This document shows positions 1-12,181 of a DNA stretch of 55,000 nucleotides, one piece after another (position 1 is the first letter of the stretch; each line of letters opens with the position of its first letter). The notes under the pieces were generated by a model that saw nothing but the letters and a program-made list of their open reading frames with translations, made no database searches and had not been told where the DNA came from. A program made the position numbers and the translations under genes. Origin of the DNA: Chrysomallon squamiferum (lineage: Eukaryota; Mollusca; Gastropoda; Neomphalida; Peltospiridae). The stretch spans positions 14,580,172-14,635,171 of the forward strand of contig CM022669.1 in NCBI GenBank assembly GCA_012295275.1, read 5' to 3'.

Positions 1-509
1 CACAGTTAAAGACAATAAGCTATCAGATCCGAAGTAGCTAAGTGGAAAACCTTGTCGGTCGGCAGTGGGGTTTTCCTTCCAATTTTCTGCGCGATAGCAA
101 AACATATTGACCCACGCAGATTCCGGAATGGCGCTGTTTGGCTCGTCCATAATGAGCCGTGTTGTGTTTTGGCTCGGGCCCGAACAGGAAGTCGATCGAC
201 CGGTCCTAACCAACAAAGCGTAACCGTAAAACGCGCATTTCCTGTCAAATGGAAAACATAAAATAGTTTCTTTTCAATTAAAGCGATCAGTGTGCATTTT
301 GTATAAAGCTGCATTATTTGACATCTTTAGTTTCTTTTGTTTGCTATTATTAAAAAAAAAAAAAAAAAAAAAAAATTAAAAATAAAAAAAAAAATTAAAA
401 TAAAACAACAGACATTTTTATTTGCCTTTAAATCTATTTACTCGTTTACAAAAATTATTGATACAAAAGTTGTTGCAAACGACTAAATTAACGATTTTAA
501 AATCACAGT

Positions 510-561
<52 letters not shown>

Positions 562-2230
562 TACTGATGTTCGAAACATCCCAATACAATTCAGTTTACA
601 TCATGTTCAACGCAATACTAGATCCATGCTGTTCATATTCTATTAGTATCTGCACGTATTTCTGCCACAGTCTTAGTAACTTAGTGATTTTCATTATGCA
701 CTAATGGCAATTCACATTACTACAAAAGAGACCATTCAGATTTTTTATCACAGGGTCTAAATATATTATAGAACAATAATTTTAGATATATAAAAAGTAA
801 GTAAATAAATAAATAAATAAATAAAAATAAAAATAATAATAATAATAATAATAATATAATAATAATAATAATAATAATTCGGCAAGATTCAGACCATTAC
901 ACACTCTCTTTGATTCTCAAACACACTGACATCATTTGTTGTTTGATAACGTGTATTCTGGATTATAAGCCAAAAGACACGCATGGCTTAGTCTTCAGAA
1001 GGTGCGAGCATGTTGCAAACAATAAATTAATTACTGAATGGATGATGACTACAATGTCTACTTTGGATCGACTGTATTTCTTGCAGTCTATTCTTTCAGC
1101 TGAGATATGTTTTCTTTTTGTCAGTTCCGTGTGGGTGTTGCAGTTTCTCCTTGAACTCTCCGAACAACTGTCGAAATTAAGCAACACATAACTGAAAAAG
1201 GCTTTGTAATATTTATCTCGATCATAAACTTTATTTCGGTTTCTAGCAGCGCTTATCGGGTATTCGTTATCGACGCTTCCATTGTTAGCCTCGCCGGTAA
1301 CTTCCGGTGTGGGCGCGTAGCACAATTGCTGACGTCACGAGAAATATCCATGGTTTCACGTGCTCGTGGCGATTAGTTAGATTTCATTCGCTCGATGTAT
1401 CCGTTTCGAGTGCTGTTGGATGATTTTGTTTTCAATTATTAAGACTGACAAACGTTCTGATGTTTATCGGTATCAGAGAAAAGGGAACAGAGGGATCGGA
1501 CAAGCGGATATGTGGTTTTAACCCAAACACGCGCAGCTCATTTAACTGTGTTAATTTATTGAAGTGTAGATTTATCGAGACTTTTCTCATCTGAATTGCG
1601 AGGGTAATTTATAATGATTAAGTTACATTTCTTTCTTCTTTTTTCTTTTTTTTTTTTTTTTGTTGAAAAAAAAAAAAAAAAGTGAAAATATAAACAACTA
1701 AAACACAACAACAACAACGACAATAACGGAAATAATAACAACAACAAAAGTATTAATAACAAGCATAAACAACCACCATCAACAACAATAACAGTAATAA
1801 CAATTAGGCTGGCCAGACGTTTTGCTTTAGGTAGGCCGTTAATTTGTCATTTTTTTTGGACCTGTTGTTTGAACAGGTGTAAAAAATGAATATAAATTTC
1901 ATTCTGTTCTTTCTTTATACTGTAAGAATTCACGTATCATGCGAGTAATATTTAAAACGTCTTTAAGAAGAAGAAGGAGATTATTAAGTACACATATAAT
2001 AAAGAAAGAATGCGAGAGGGAGGGAGATAGAAAGGGACAGAAAAAGAGAAAGAGAAAGGCAAACAGACAGACATATAGACAGAACGAAGAAAAATATAAA
2101 AAAACCACAATAGGAATTATAACTATCAATTTTTCTTAGTTGTGTATCTATCTATGATTAAATGATCTACGAAATGATTAAAATGCTGTTAATATTATTT
2201 TAAGAAAACAAACGTTTCTTTAATCTGCAG
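1..2230. other. Region upstream of the first channel exon
   Basis: No exon can be supported here. Bases 1-300 and about 1230-1560 are less repetitive and richer in G+C than the surroundings, but no frame stays open with recognisable protein. The second patch holds a perfect cAMP-response element (TGACGTCA, 1330-1337), which would suit a promoter, although no transcript start can be shown. The rest is low complexity: poly(A) near 350-410, (AAT)n at 511-558 and 835-880, poly(T)/poly(A) at 1645-1681 and CAA-rich DNA to about 1800. A perfect 7-bp hairpin lies at 1860-1878 (arms ACCTGTT and AACAGGT, 5-nt loop). The missing N-terminal T1 exon of the channel is probably upstream of the window. Confidence 0.5.
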
Positions 2231-3112
2231 GAACTCGAGTTCTGGGGTCTCACAGAGCTGGACATCGAGCCGTGCTGCTGGGGCCAGTACAACCGCTACA
2301 AAGAAAACAAGGACACGCTGGCGGCTCTCGACGACAACTTCACCAACGCCCTCGACGTGGACGAGGCTTGGAGCGAGAAACCGTCGAGTCTCCACAAGTT
2401 CAAATTGAAAATGTGGAGGTTTTTAGAGGATCCAAATTCTTCCAGAGCAGCAAAAGTAAATAAAAGTGATATGCATTTGTGTGTGCGTGCGTGCATGAGT
2501 GTGTGCTTGTGTGTGTGTGTGCGTGCTTGCATGAGTGTGTGCGTGCATGCATGAGTGTGTGCTTGTGTGTGTGTGTGCGTGCATGCATGAGTGTGTATGT
2601 GTCTGTGCGTGCGTGCATGAGTGTGTGTGTGCGCGCAAAAGTGGATGAGTGTGTGTGTGTGTTAGAATACCTGTACAGGGGTGAATCTATTATGAAATTA
2701 ATTAAATTTAAGCTTCAAGGCCCCTAAAATTTTGATACAACTATGAGATTATATATTTTGAAACTTTATGGTGATCCGGCCTGGAATAAGCCCACTGAAG
2801 ACGATACCAATGGTTATCTATACCTCGTTTCTGCTTTTAATTTAGATTAGTAATGACTTAATAAAGTCATAAGGTAAATTATTTTAGTATTCGTTTATGT
2901 GGGTATGTGTATGTGTACATAGATGATGTATGTAAAGCTTAGCGTACACATATCAATGAGTTTATATATTTCTGTGTATCTTTCTGAATATATATCTGTA
3001 TGTATTTTTGCATGTATGTTGCTTGTTTGCCATAGTGTTATGTAATTACCTTAATTCTTGTGTAGTAACGTTAAATTTTATAATATACATATTTCATTAA
3101 TCCATTTAATTT

Positions 3113-3144
<32 letters not shown>

Positions 3145-6100
3145 CTTTCATTCAAATATCGATATTATTTCCCTTTTGTAAACCCCTGGCTATAATTCCG
3201 TCTTAAAATACCACAATTTAGAAAAAACAGATTTTCATTTCAGATGTACGCAATTATTTCCATGTTTTTCGTGCTGCTGTCAATTGGGATATTCTGTCTG
3301 GAGACGCACCCGACTTTCAGGGTGTGGCGCGACGGACACAACGACACCAGCGTCACCAGATCACCTTCAGTGTTGACGTATGGCGAAGATACGTGTTACT
3401 GTCACTGCGGGTAATTGTCAAATATATACACGTTCTTGTGCGTATTTGTGTGCGTGAGTATGTGTGTGTGTGTGCACATACATACATACATACATACATA
3501 CATACATACATACAGAGATGCATAGATACACTAATAATACATACATACATACATACATACATATTTACATAAACAGATACATAGACATACATACAGACGT
3601 ACATACTTAAATAAATACAGAGTGAGTATATGTGTGTGTGTTCATACATACATTCATACAGAGGTGCATTGATACACTAATACATATATAAATACATATT
3701 TACACACACAGATACATACATATATACATAGATACTTAAATCATAATATAGCGAGTTTGTTTTTATGAACGTTTATTACATTTTACCTCCTTTTTAGCTA
3801 AATGTGAAATCTAATCTATTTTTTAAATATCAGAAATATAATGGAAACTAATTCAGGCTTTATATTTGTTTTGTTTTTTGTTATTGTTTTTTTATTCAAA
3901 AATAGTTCATTAAGTCATCTCAATAAATTGATTCGCCTACATAAATACACTAAAGTACACGTTTTTCAAATGGACTGATTAGCTCTAAACTGTACACAGA
4001 TTATAACACAAGTACCAATTTATTCTTTCTTTGCCTACATTTTTTCTGGACATTTCCACAATCTAAACTGATCAGACCACTTCAGTGATAATTATTTATT
4101 CATTTTCCAGCATGTATGTCATTTTTGGGGGAATAGATTCATGCAGTGAATAGTCTTCCATTTTGAATATATTCTTTATTTTCGTATATGATGGAATAAA
4201 ATCATTACACGACTGTTTTGTTAATTTCGAATCCGTTCTTTTTGTTTTGTTCTCGCAGAGAGGCGAACGTGAAGCCGTACAACCTCACCGAGCCGCACGA
4301 CGCCATGAAATACTTGGACTACCTGTGCGCCGCCTTCTTCACCACGGAGTTCCTAGTGCGTGTGTACTTCGCCCCTAGCAAGCTGCTCTTCTTCAAGGGA
4401 ATCATGAACGTCATCGACATCCTGTGCCTGCTTCCGCACTTCGTCGCCATCATCATCAAGACGGTGAACGAGGACGACTCGACGAGCCACATTTTCAGGT
4501 CGGTGGTGGCTCTCAGGATCGTGCGCATTCTGAGGATCTTCAAGCTGATGAAGCACTACACGGCGTTCAAGATCCTCGTCTACACGATCAAAGTGAGCAC
4601 GAAGGAGCTGCTGCTTCTCGTGATCTTTCTCTTTACCGGTGTCCTCATCTTCGCCAGCCTCATCTTCTACTGCGAGGTCGACTACTTCCCCAACATTCCC
4701 ATCGGCTTCTGGTGGGCCTTGGTCACCATGACGACCGTCGGGTACGGGGACAAGGTTCCGCGGACGGAGGCAGGCTACGTGATAGGTTCGCTGTGTGTCC
4801 TCTGCGGTGTTCTCACTGTTGCCTTCACCGTGCCCATTGTCGTGAACAACTTCACCCTGTACTATTCGCACGCCCAGTCGCGGGTCAGGCTTCCCGAGAA
4901 AAAGAGGAAAGAACTTCAAAAGAAAATCATGATGAAAAATCAGAAAGCTTCGGAATTTATACAAAAATTAGCCATGAACGTGCAGCAGAAAAAGAACAAG
5001 GAGCAGTTCAACAGTGTTCCTTCTTTAAAAACTCCGCGAGACCCCGCCGATAGCAAGGGCCCGCCCAAAGGGTTCACTGCCACGCAGTACAAACAGAACG
5101 TTAATGCTGGCAAGGAGTCCAGGTGGGGTCGAGCTACTAAAATTATTACCGTTTCAGAGCACGTGCAGGAACACTCCCCAAACCCCTCCCCTAAAGACCT
5201 GCCAGGAACACCTCTCAGTATAGAACTGGAAACAAAATCGGTAAGAATCTTTTTTTTTTTTTTTTTTCATTTTTTTTTTTTTTTGCTTATTTATTTTCGT
5301 TCTTTCTTTTTTAAAATTTCGTACATCATACAGTGGTCATATAAGGTATAACGTAAGACGTGTTGGTATATTCGTACTTCGTCATTCCACTGAGAATGTT
5401 TATAACACGAAGTCTACAGGACATAACTAGATTTCATGATTCCTAAGAAGTAACGTAAAATGCAAGTCATTCACACATTTCCTCATTTCATCTGTGTAAT
5501 ATAACGTAGATATCTAAGCTGTATTTCTTTATTTCATACCTGTTGTAAGTATGTAACGGACGTGATTAAACTGTATAACCTTATTCCAAGCATTGGTATC
5601 ATAACGAACATTACGTTTACATAAATCTTTACATCACGTAATTGTATTTCATGATTTCATGCAATGATAATGTAAACGATATAAAATTATATCTACTGGG
5701 ATTATTAATTATATTCTTGTGTCATAAAACTGTAACGTAATGCATTATTTAAATCATCGTTTACGTTTTGATATAGACACAGAGAGTATTAACTGCAAAA
5801 TATATTTTCATATACACTGCCTAATATCACGTTGTGTGCTATTGCTTTGTTTATATATTAATTATATCACAGTGTGCTTTACTTTTACCAGGTTTTAAAG
5901 TTTTTTCTCTTTGTAAACAAAATAATGTTTTTCTCGTTCGAAATCGAGGTGTCATCATGTATTATTTGTTTATCTTCTGCTTCTGACAGAACTGGGTGAT
6001 TTTACATTAGTGTATTAATGAATGGTAATTTATTCTTACCAGAACACATTTATATAAATATTTAAGAAAACAAAAATAGAAACTATCGCCTTGTTCCTGA

Positions 6101-6784
6101 AATAATTGTGCGATTTATCTCAACCATGAAGATCCATTAAACATATTTATCTTATTGTGTTCAAAGGACATTAAATTGTACCTATTATATTGTCGAATTA
6201 ATAGTATTTATGAATAAGCTTATGAATAAGCAACCTTTATATTATTTCTCATTGTTATTGTTATTACTATTGTTATTATTATTATTATTTTATTTTAGTA
6301 GTAGTAGTAGTAGTAGTAGTAGTAATAATAATAGTAGTTATAGTTTTAATGTAGTTGTAGTAATAGTTGTAGTAGTAATTGTTAAGTAGTAATAGTACTA
6401 ATAGCAATAATAATAACAATATAGTAATAATGGCGACGATGGTAATGACAGTATTATTTATCTTCTTCCTCCTTCTTATCTTCTTTTTCATTATAATGTT
6501 CTACTTCCTCCTACCCCGTCTCTACCTCATCAACATCATCATCTTCTTCTTCTTCTTCGTGTGATTGTTACTAAATAGTATTATATCGCATACAGATCCA
6601 GCACCAAGAAACGGAACAACTTCTGAACGATCTTCACGGGGCGAACGAGAAACTGCGAGAAGAGAGACAGCGCCAGCTGGATCTCGTTCAGACCAAACGA
6701 GAGCAGAAACGTCAAGCAAAGCTCACCCCCAGATCAACTCCCGCTCCAGCAGCCTCGGCGAAACCCGGCAAAATCAATGAACTG
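2231..6784 (+). CDS. KCNC/Shaw: Shaw/Kv3-type voltage-gated potassium channel (partial, four exons)
   Basis: This is a pore-forming subunit of a tetrameric plasma-membrane K+ channel. Exons seen: 2231-2455, 3244-3410, 4259-5240 and 6596-6784, with cag acceptors and gta-type donors whose phases agree. Numbering from the first in-window codon: the end of T1 with the zinc-site CC (EPCCW) lies at 1-75, S1 at 76-97, S2 about 149-170, S3 about 181-198, S4 211-229, the selectivity filter TVGYGD at 290-295 and S6 about 305-329. The S1-S2 loop has two N-glycosylation sequons. The EPCCW motif, the S4-S5 region and the SHAQSR-LPEKK stretch after S6 favour the Shaw/Kv3 branch over Kv1, Kv2 or Kv4. Two oddities: S6 reads TVP where PVP is usual, and S4 lacks the first arginine. 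The start codon and the final exon were not found. The fourth exon is assigned to this gene only by position and phase. Confidence 0.92.
2456..3243 (+). repeat. Channel intron with GT-rich minisatellite
   Basis: Intron between the T1-end exon and the S1 exon. Directly after the donor, 2476-2665 is a GT/GTGC-rich array with a recurring GCATGAGTGTGTGC-like unit. A 26-bp-scale poly(T) tract at 3114-3144 precedes the next acceptor (ttttcatttcag, ending 3243). Nothing else is recognisable. Confidence 0.7.
3411..4258 (+). repeat. Channel intron with (ATAC)n microsatellite
   Basis: Intron between the S1 exon and the S2-S6 exon. Bases about 3470-3735 are an interrupted CATA/TACA tetranucleotide array, which produces spurious YIHT-type reading frames on both strands. 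The 3' part is plain AT-rich sequence ending in the acceptor tctcgcag at 4258. Confidence 0.7.
5241..6595 (+). other. Channel intron, AT-rich with (TAG)n and (TTA)n
   Basis: Intron opening with the strong donor gtaaga at 5241, followed at once by long T tracts (5250-5285). It holds TTA/TAG trinucleotide repeats at about 6250-6420 and a CTT/CAT-rich stretch at 6465-6560, and ends with the acceptor catacag at 6595. No coding signal was seen inside. Confidence 0.6.
6596..6784 (+). CDS. Coiled-coil exon, probably part of the channel C-terminus
   Basis: This is a 63-codon exon flanked by a clean acceptor (gcatacag) and donor (gtaagc), in phase 0 on both sides. It follows the channel exon that also ends in phase 0. 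The peptide starts IQHQETEQLLNDLHGANEKL and is rich in E, Q, R, K and L with heptad spacing over about 45 residues. It then passes into a proline/alanine-rich stretch (TPRSTPAPAAS). A C-terminal coiled coil in a Kv subunit could help tetramer assembly or bind a partner. Membership of the channel gene is inferred from phase, strand and distance (1.36 kb). It could instead be an exon of a separate coiled-coil gene. Confidence 0.55.
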
Positions 6785-6855
6785 GTAAGCTGAAATAAAT
6801 GAGTCAAACCGTTTCTCGAAGAGATGGATTAGTCTGGTATACTTTCAAGTAACGA

Positions 6856-6910
<55 letters not shown>

Positions 6911-7315
6911 TTTCATATCCATCTTCTGGCTTATTGTTTTGTTATCAAAATTTATTATTAACAAAGGTTAGGTTGGATAATGATATAAAAATTGGTCGCC
7001 TGGCTGTATATAAAATGTGTTTTGTGGTTATAAGAAACATGACAACAGCAACAGCAACATGACAACAGCGACAGCAACAACAAAAACAATAAGCCACCGA
7101 CATAACCTTGGCTCTTCTAGATCGTTTTGATCGCACCTTTATTTATTATAAACTGTCTGTAGCACAATACATTTCTCGTGGGCAGCCAAACCCGATTAAT
7201 ACTGTACATCAGTTTAGACAATGATTTCATATTTAATCACGAAATGTAAAAAGTTTTTAATTACAGAAAACTGCATATCAACTGCTGATAATTATTTCAA
7301 TAATTGATGTTTGCA

Positions 7316-7377
<62 letters not shown>

Positions 7378-7676
7378 CGGCTGTCCAATCACATTTGATG
7401 TGGAACAGAACAATATCGAACAATTGAATGTTCATTTCAAACTAACAGAAAATTATTTCTATTCTCTTTAACAGTAATTCTATCAATTAGTTTTATTGCA
7501 TGTTAATTAACAGCATTTTATAGCCATTCTGATCTATTTTTTATTGGACAAATTATTTGATTAATAGCCTGAGTAAAATAACACCATATATAATTGCTTC
7601 GAACAGCCAGCGACATTTCTTCACTCAAGACTGTAATTGTCAGAATATTAATTAGTGAATGGTCAGTTTATTCGAT
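6785..7676. repeat. Repeat-rich DNA downstream of the channel exons
   Basis: Contains (TTA)n at 6857-6910, CAACAG-rich DNA about 7035-7090 and a perfect (CA)n tract at about 7319-7373. No exon was recognised, but the channel gene must continue because the last exon ends in a donor rather than a stop. Confidence 0.6.
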
Positions 7677-8158
7677 ACTGTTATTATATCAGTGTATCAG
7701 AATTGCGGTATACTGTTATTATATCAGTGTATCAGAATTGCGGTATACTGTTATTATATCAGTGTATCAGAATGACGGTATATCGTCAAAATCAGAATGA
7801 TCAACAACAACGTCATCAGCAGATCGTTATTGTCAGAATAATATATATATATATTCTTACCGTCAATATGAATAATTATTTATCGTCATTGTTAGAATAT
7901 CAGTCAACCGATATTGTCAGAATGATGAGTGTACTGTCTTTGTCAGAAAGATAAGTATAATGTCATTGTCAGAAAGATCAGTATACTGTCACTGTCAGAA
8001 TAGTGAGCTTATTGTCACTGTCGGAATGATGTGTTTATTGTCGCTGTCAGAATGATGAGCATGTTTTCGCTGTCAGAATGACGAGCATGTTTTCGCTGTC
8101 AGAATGATGAGCATATTGTCACTGTCAGAATGATGAGTATGTCGTCACTGTCAGAATC
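7677..8158. repeat. Compound minisatellite, 35-bp then 26-bp units
   Basis: Three nearly identical 35-bp copies start at 7677, 7712 and 7747 (each opening ACTGTTATTATATCAGTG). They grade into a degenerate array of 26-bp units built on CTGTCAGAATGATGAGYAT, running to about 8158. The two families share the core GTCAGAATGA-GTATA, so the second probably derives from the first. No coding potential is kept across units. Confidence 0.85.
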
Positions 8159-9212
8159 TATTGACCAATCTGTATACGTATCGGCTAGACACTGTCAGCA
8201 GACAAACGTCATTACAGCGTATCATCGTGAGTCGGTGAATGGTAATGGACGCTTCCACCAAAGCGCTCTGTTATTGACCGTTTCCTGCGATCAATTTGTC
8301 ATCCATTGATTATTTGACTGCGCTTTGTGTCGGTGTCTGTTCCACACAATTAATATGATTATTTAATTAGGCAAAACTCAAGTCCAGCGTAAATTTGCCA
8401 TTTTTATTATTATTATTATTATTATTAATATTATTATTATTTTTTTTTTTTTATCGTCCTGATTGTGCCACAAATAACTAATAAGTTTGTCAAGCCGAGC
8501 TGCTTTGTCTTCAGCTGTGTAGGGAGCAGTTATTATTCCGTATTTTGTATATGAAGCATCAAACAATTATATATACATTATTTCGGTTGACTGCAGAACT
8601 CTGATGGCAATTTAGCGATTCATACAATTGACGTACACCATCTCTTCTATATACCTCTGAGATTCATGCTAGCTCTAATATCGTTTTTATCGAGTTTCGT
8701 TCTGGAAAACAGACATTGTCTGAGTTATATCTTTCATTCAGAACGAACGTGACGTTTTGGTAGATAGTTTTGGTGTCAGTAGATAAATCAGCCAACAGTC
8801 TGTCATTCTTAATTTTTATCGGAATTTATGGGAAGCTTGAAAGAAAAACAGTCTCAACTTTAATGATCTTTGCTTTGTAGCACGTCTAGGAATGGATTTT
8901 ATTTTGAAAAATGTTTATAATTTTATCAAATTATATATAATGGAAAAAAAAGAAGTTAAATAAAAGGAGAAGAAAGAAAATAGCTTAACTTTTATGTTTA
9001 CAGAAATTGCAGTTTTTTTTTTTCCTCCTTCTTGCTATGAGTATCATATCATCATTATTATCAGTAATTTGATTATCATCGTAATTCTGATATTTTTAAC
9101 TATTTACTTCTACAGCTACTGTTACTACTATTATTACTAATAATGTTATTATTGTTACAATTTGTTGCTACTATGTTGTTGTTTTTTGTTGTTGTTGTCT
9201 ACTACTACTACA

Positions 9213-9247
<35 letters not shown>

Positions 9248-9413
9248 CATTATTGTTGTTGTTGCTATGTTGTTGTTGTCATTATTATTATTATTATTTT
9301 TTTTTTTTTCCAGTTCTGACAAAGAAAACCTGTGAACGTCATCTCGCCTCGATCAATTCAGACGAAGAAAAAAATGAAAAACATCTGAAAACAGAATTTC
9401 AAACATTCCATTA

Positions 9414-9462
<49 letters not shown>

Positions 9463-9940
9463 GTCATTATTATTGAACTGTTACTGTTACAATATTGTAT
9501 AGCTGTGTAAAAATATTTATAATTTATTGTTTCTTACACTGTACATTTCCATTCTTTCTTATTACATTATTATATGGCGTTTATAACTGTGATATTGTTA
9601 AAAGAAAGATGACCCTTCATCTCTTTGTTCATATATATATATATATATATACATATTTTCCGCTCAACTACCGTTGATAACACTACCTTTATGATTATAC
9701 AACAATCACTTTGAAATTAATTAATATTCTTTTTTTATTATTATTATTTTTTTTTTTTACTGTTGTTTTATAATCTTAAATTATATGTTAAATTCTAATG
9801 ATTAAATTTACACGGTTTAAAAATTAATTATTTTCATTGGCAAGGTATCTCAAGTATTGCACGTACCTCAGCTGCCACTTTATATTAAACTTGACAGGTA
9901 TTTTTAGCTGATTTTATGGTGAAATTATCTGAGAGTCAGC
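8159..9940. other. Non-coding AT-rich region with trinucleotide repeats
   Basis: Moderately complex DNA at 8160-8400 and 8560-8900 without recognisable coding frames. Simple repeats are TTA/poly(T) at 8400-8451, TTA/TTG at 9110-9300 and (ATT)n at 9414-9466. A short (AT)n lies at about 9632-9650. No gene was found. Confidence 0.5.
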
Positions 9941-9942
9941 AA

Positions 9943-10237
9943 GGCCGGATTTCCCATGTAGACTTTCCAGGCTTGAGCCTAGGGCGGCATGATGATAGGG
10001 GAAGCAGTTTATGAAAATTATTACTGGCCAGTGTTTGCCAACTATGCGCCTTTCGCGCACAATTGGGCGTATTTTTTAGGAGATTGTGCGCTTTGTTAAA
10101 ATTTGACCATAAGTTATAAAAAAAAAATCCTATATTTCATATTATATAATAAACAAAGTAGGAAGGGTGAAGTGGGCTTGAAGAGGGGGCTGTAAAATTT
10201 CTACAGCCTATGGGCGTCTAGCACAGTAAATCCGGTA
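9943..10237. mobile_element. TIR-bounded repeat, probably a MITE
   Basis: The stretch opens with CCGGATTT at 9945-9952 and closes with its reverse complement AAATCCGG at 10228-10235. The match continues inwards with gaps (both ends then read TAGAC and AGGCT), so it has imperfect terminal inverted repeats of about 25-30 bp around a non-coding core. It is richer in G+C than its flanks. A second repeat-like piece follows to about 10315 and contains AGATACGCCCCTG. Similar ends are common in non-autonomous DNA transposons of invertebrates; the exact family was not determined. No transposase frame is present. Confidence 0.5.
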
Positions 10238-11762
10238 CTGCGTGCCAGGGGTTAGGACTGGGGCGCAATTTCTGTGCTTACCACTGGCCCTTTATTTCTT
10301 AGATACGCCCCTGATTATTACGGGAGATGTTTGTTACGAATACCAATGTTTTACAGTGTCCAGTTTGGAAACATTGTTTAAGGCACTTAAAATACAACAA
10401 GACGAACACTAGAAACTTCTTTGATGTTTTCTCACTTACTGTTATTCAAAATACACATGTAGTGCATAGACATTTCAATTCTTCACATGTTCCATGACTG
10501 TTATTATATTTTTAAACATTAAAAAGTGTTCTAGGTAATTTTTGCACAAATATTAAATATATATATTAAATTTAGTACTAATAATGAACACTTTGTTTCG
10601 TATTAAGAAAATGTCATTTGCACGATGAACATTTTTTTTCCATACAAATCGATTATTCAATATTCCAAATATAAAAAGGTTAGAGATATTTTTATTCCAT
10701 ATTTATTTGTTTACATAGTACGAGGTATATGATTTATTCATTGATTTGTTTTGTGTGTGTGTGTGTGTGTGTGTGTTTAAACCGTGCAGAATATTTGAAA
10801 TAAAAGTTACTTGATCTGTATTTCATCACGTACCATTTTGATCTTTGGAGTTATCCGCCTTCGTAAACCTCTCTAGTTAAAAAAAAATAATAATTTGCTT
10901 TCATAATCTTTTATGAATAAATGATTTTAATACGATTATCCACACTAAAATTAGAATGAACGACTTTTTGGTGGTTGAGAGGGCGTAAATAAGGGCATAA
11001 AAAAGAATGTTATTTATCATATGTTAATGCAGTCATTTTAAATAGTTTTAGAAAGAGCTTTTATTATGCAATATAATTTTAAACGTATGACATTAAAACA
11101 TGGCACATATTTCTTATTTATTATTTATTAAGGTCGTACGTTTCATTTTTTTTTTTTTTATAGTGTGTTTTATAATATATCATTGTATGTCTTTGTCGAG
11201 TTTTCATGTTTTTATTTTTTATTATGCGCTTTTATAAATTATGGTGTTTATTAATTATATCCCTCACGATATTTATTTTTGCATGCATAACCTTCATTGA
11301 AAGTTTTCCATTTCAAACTCCGTCCATTTTTGAATTGTACTTCAGGAAAGAGGTTCAGTTTTATTTTTTGTTCATTAGTTTTCGCGTATCAAAATAATCT
11401 TTTCTGTTTCTTTTTAAAATAAATAAGTAAATGAATATATAAAAAATATGTAAATAAATGTTTCATAAATAAAATAAACATATATAACATAAAAAACAAA
11501 AAAAGAAAACAAATAATAGTAAATATTCATAAATGCATGTCATGAAAACTCGAATTATATCAAATGTTGTCACTTATGATATTATGTAGAGGGCGTTTGA
11601 AAGAGAAACATAATAAAACAAAATGGAAAACGTTTACAAATCAAAATTTCTTGTCAGCAGTGTTTCAAAATTTAATTTTTTGTTTTTTTGTTTTCAAAGT
11701 AATTCTTCCATTGCATGATGACTATCGGTGGTATTGTTACATATTTTATATTGTTTTATTTC

Positions 11763-11816
<54 letters not shown>

Positions 11817-12134
11817 GGCACAATCATATTTTTATCATTCCTGTTTTTATTAGACATTTTTTCCACATATTTCATTATTCTTTTAATCACTTTTTGGATT
11901 ACTTTGATTAAACATTTGTAACATATTTGTATTTTTATTCGGAAGCATTTTGAATTAAAACATTTTATAATACATATTTTAAATTATTATTGTAGAATTT
12001 GTAGGTTTTCTTCATCTTATGCAACATATATCATGTTTAGATATTTATATTTTTTATTCGTTTTTTGTTTGTTCTTTCTATCTTTGTTATGAATGAATGA
12101 ATGAATTAATGAATTTATTAAGTTATTAATTTAA

Positions 12135-12181
<47 letters not shown>

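Noticed and set aside
1-300. Relatively GC-rich patch with 69- and 102-codon frames
   Set aside because: Neither resembles the missing T1 N-terminus of the channel or any family I recognise.
422-646. 74-codon frame with a polyasparagine run
   Set aside because: Translation of (AAT)n with no supporting context.
2400-2650. Cysteine- or histidine-rich reading frames in the GT repeat (HTHSCMHA-type on one strand, CVCVRACMS-type on the other)
   Set aside because: They are translations of a GT/GTGC minisatellite in an intron and have no start context or conserved domain.
4353-4964. 203-codon frame on the minus strand and a 209-codon frame on the plus strand at 4424-5053
   Set aside because: Both are shadows of the channel exon, which carries the S2-S6 motifs in its own frame.
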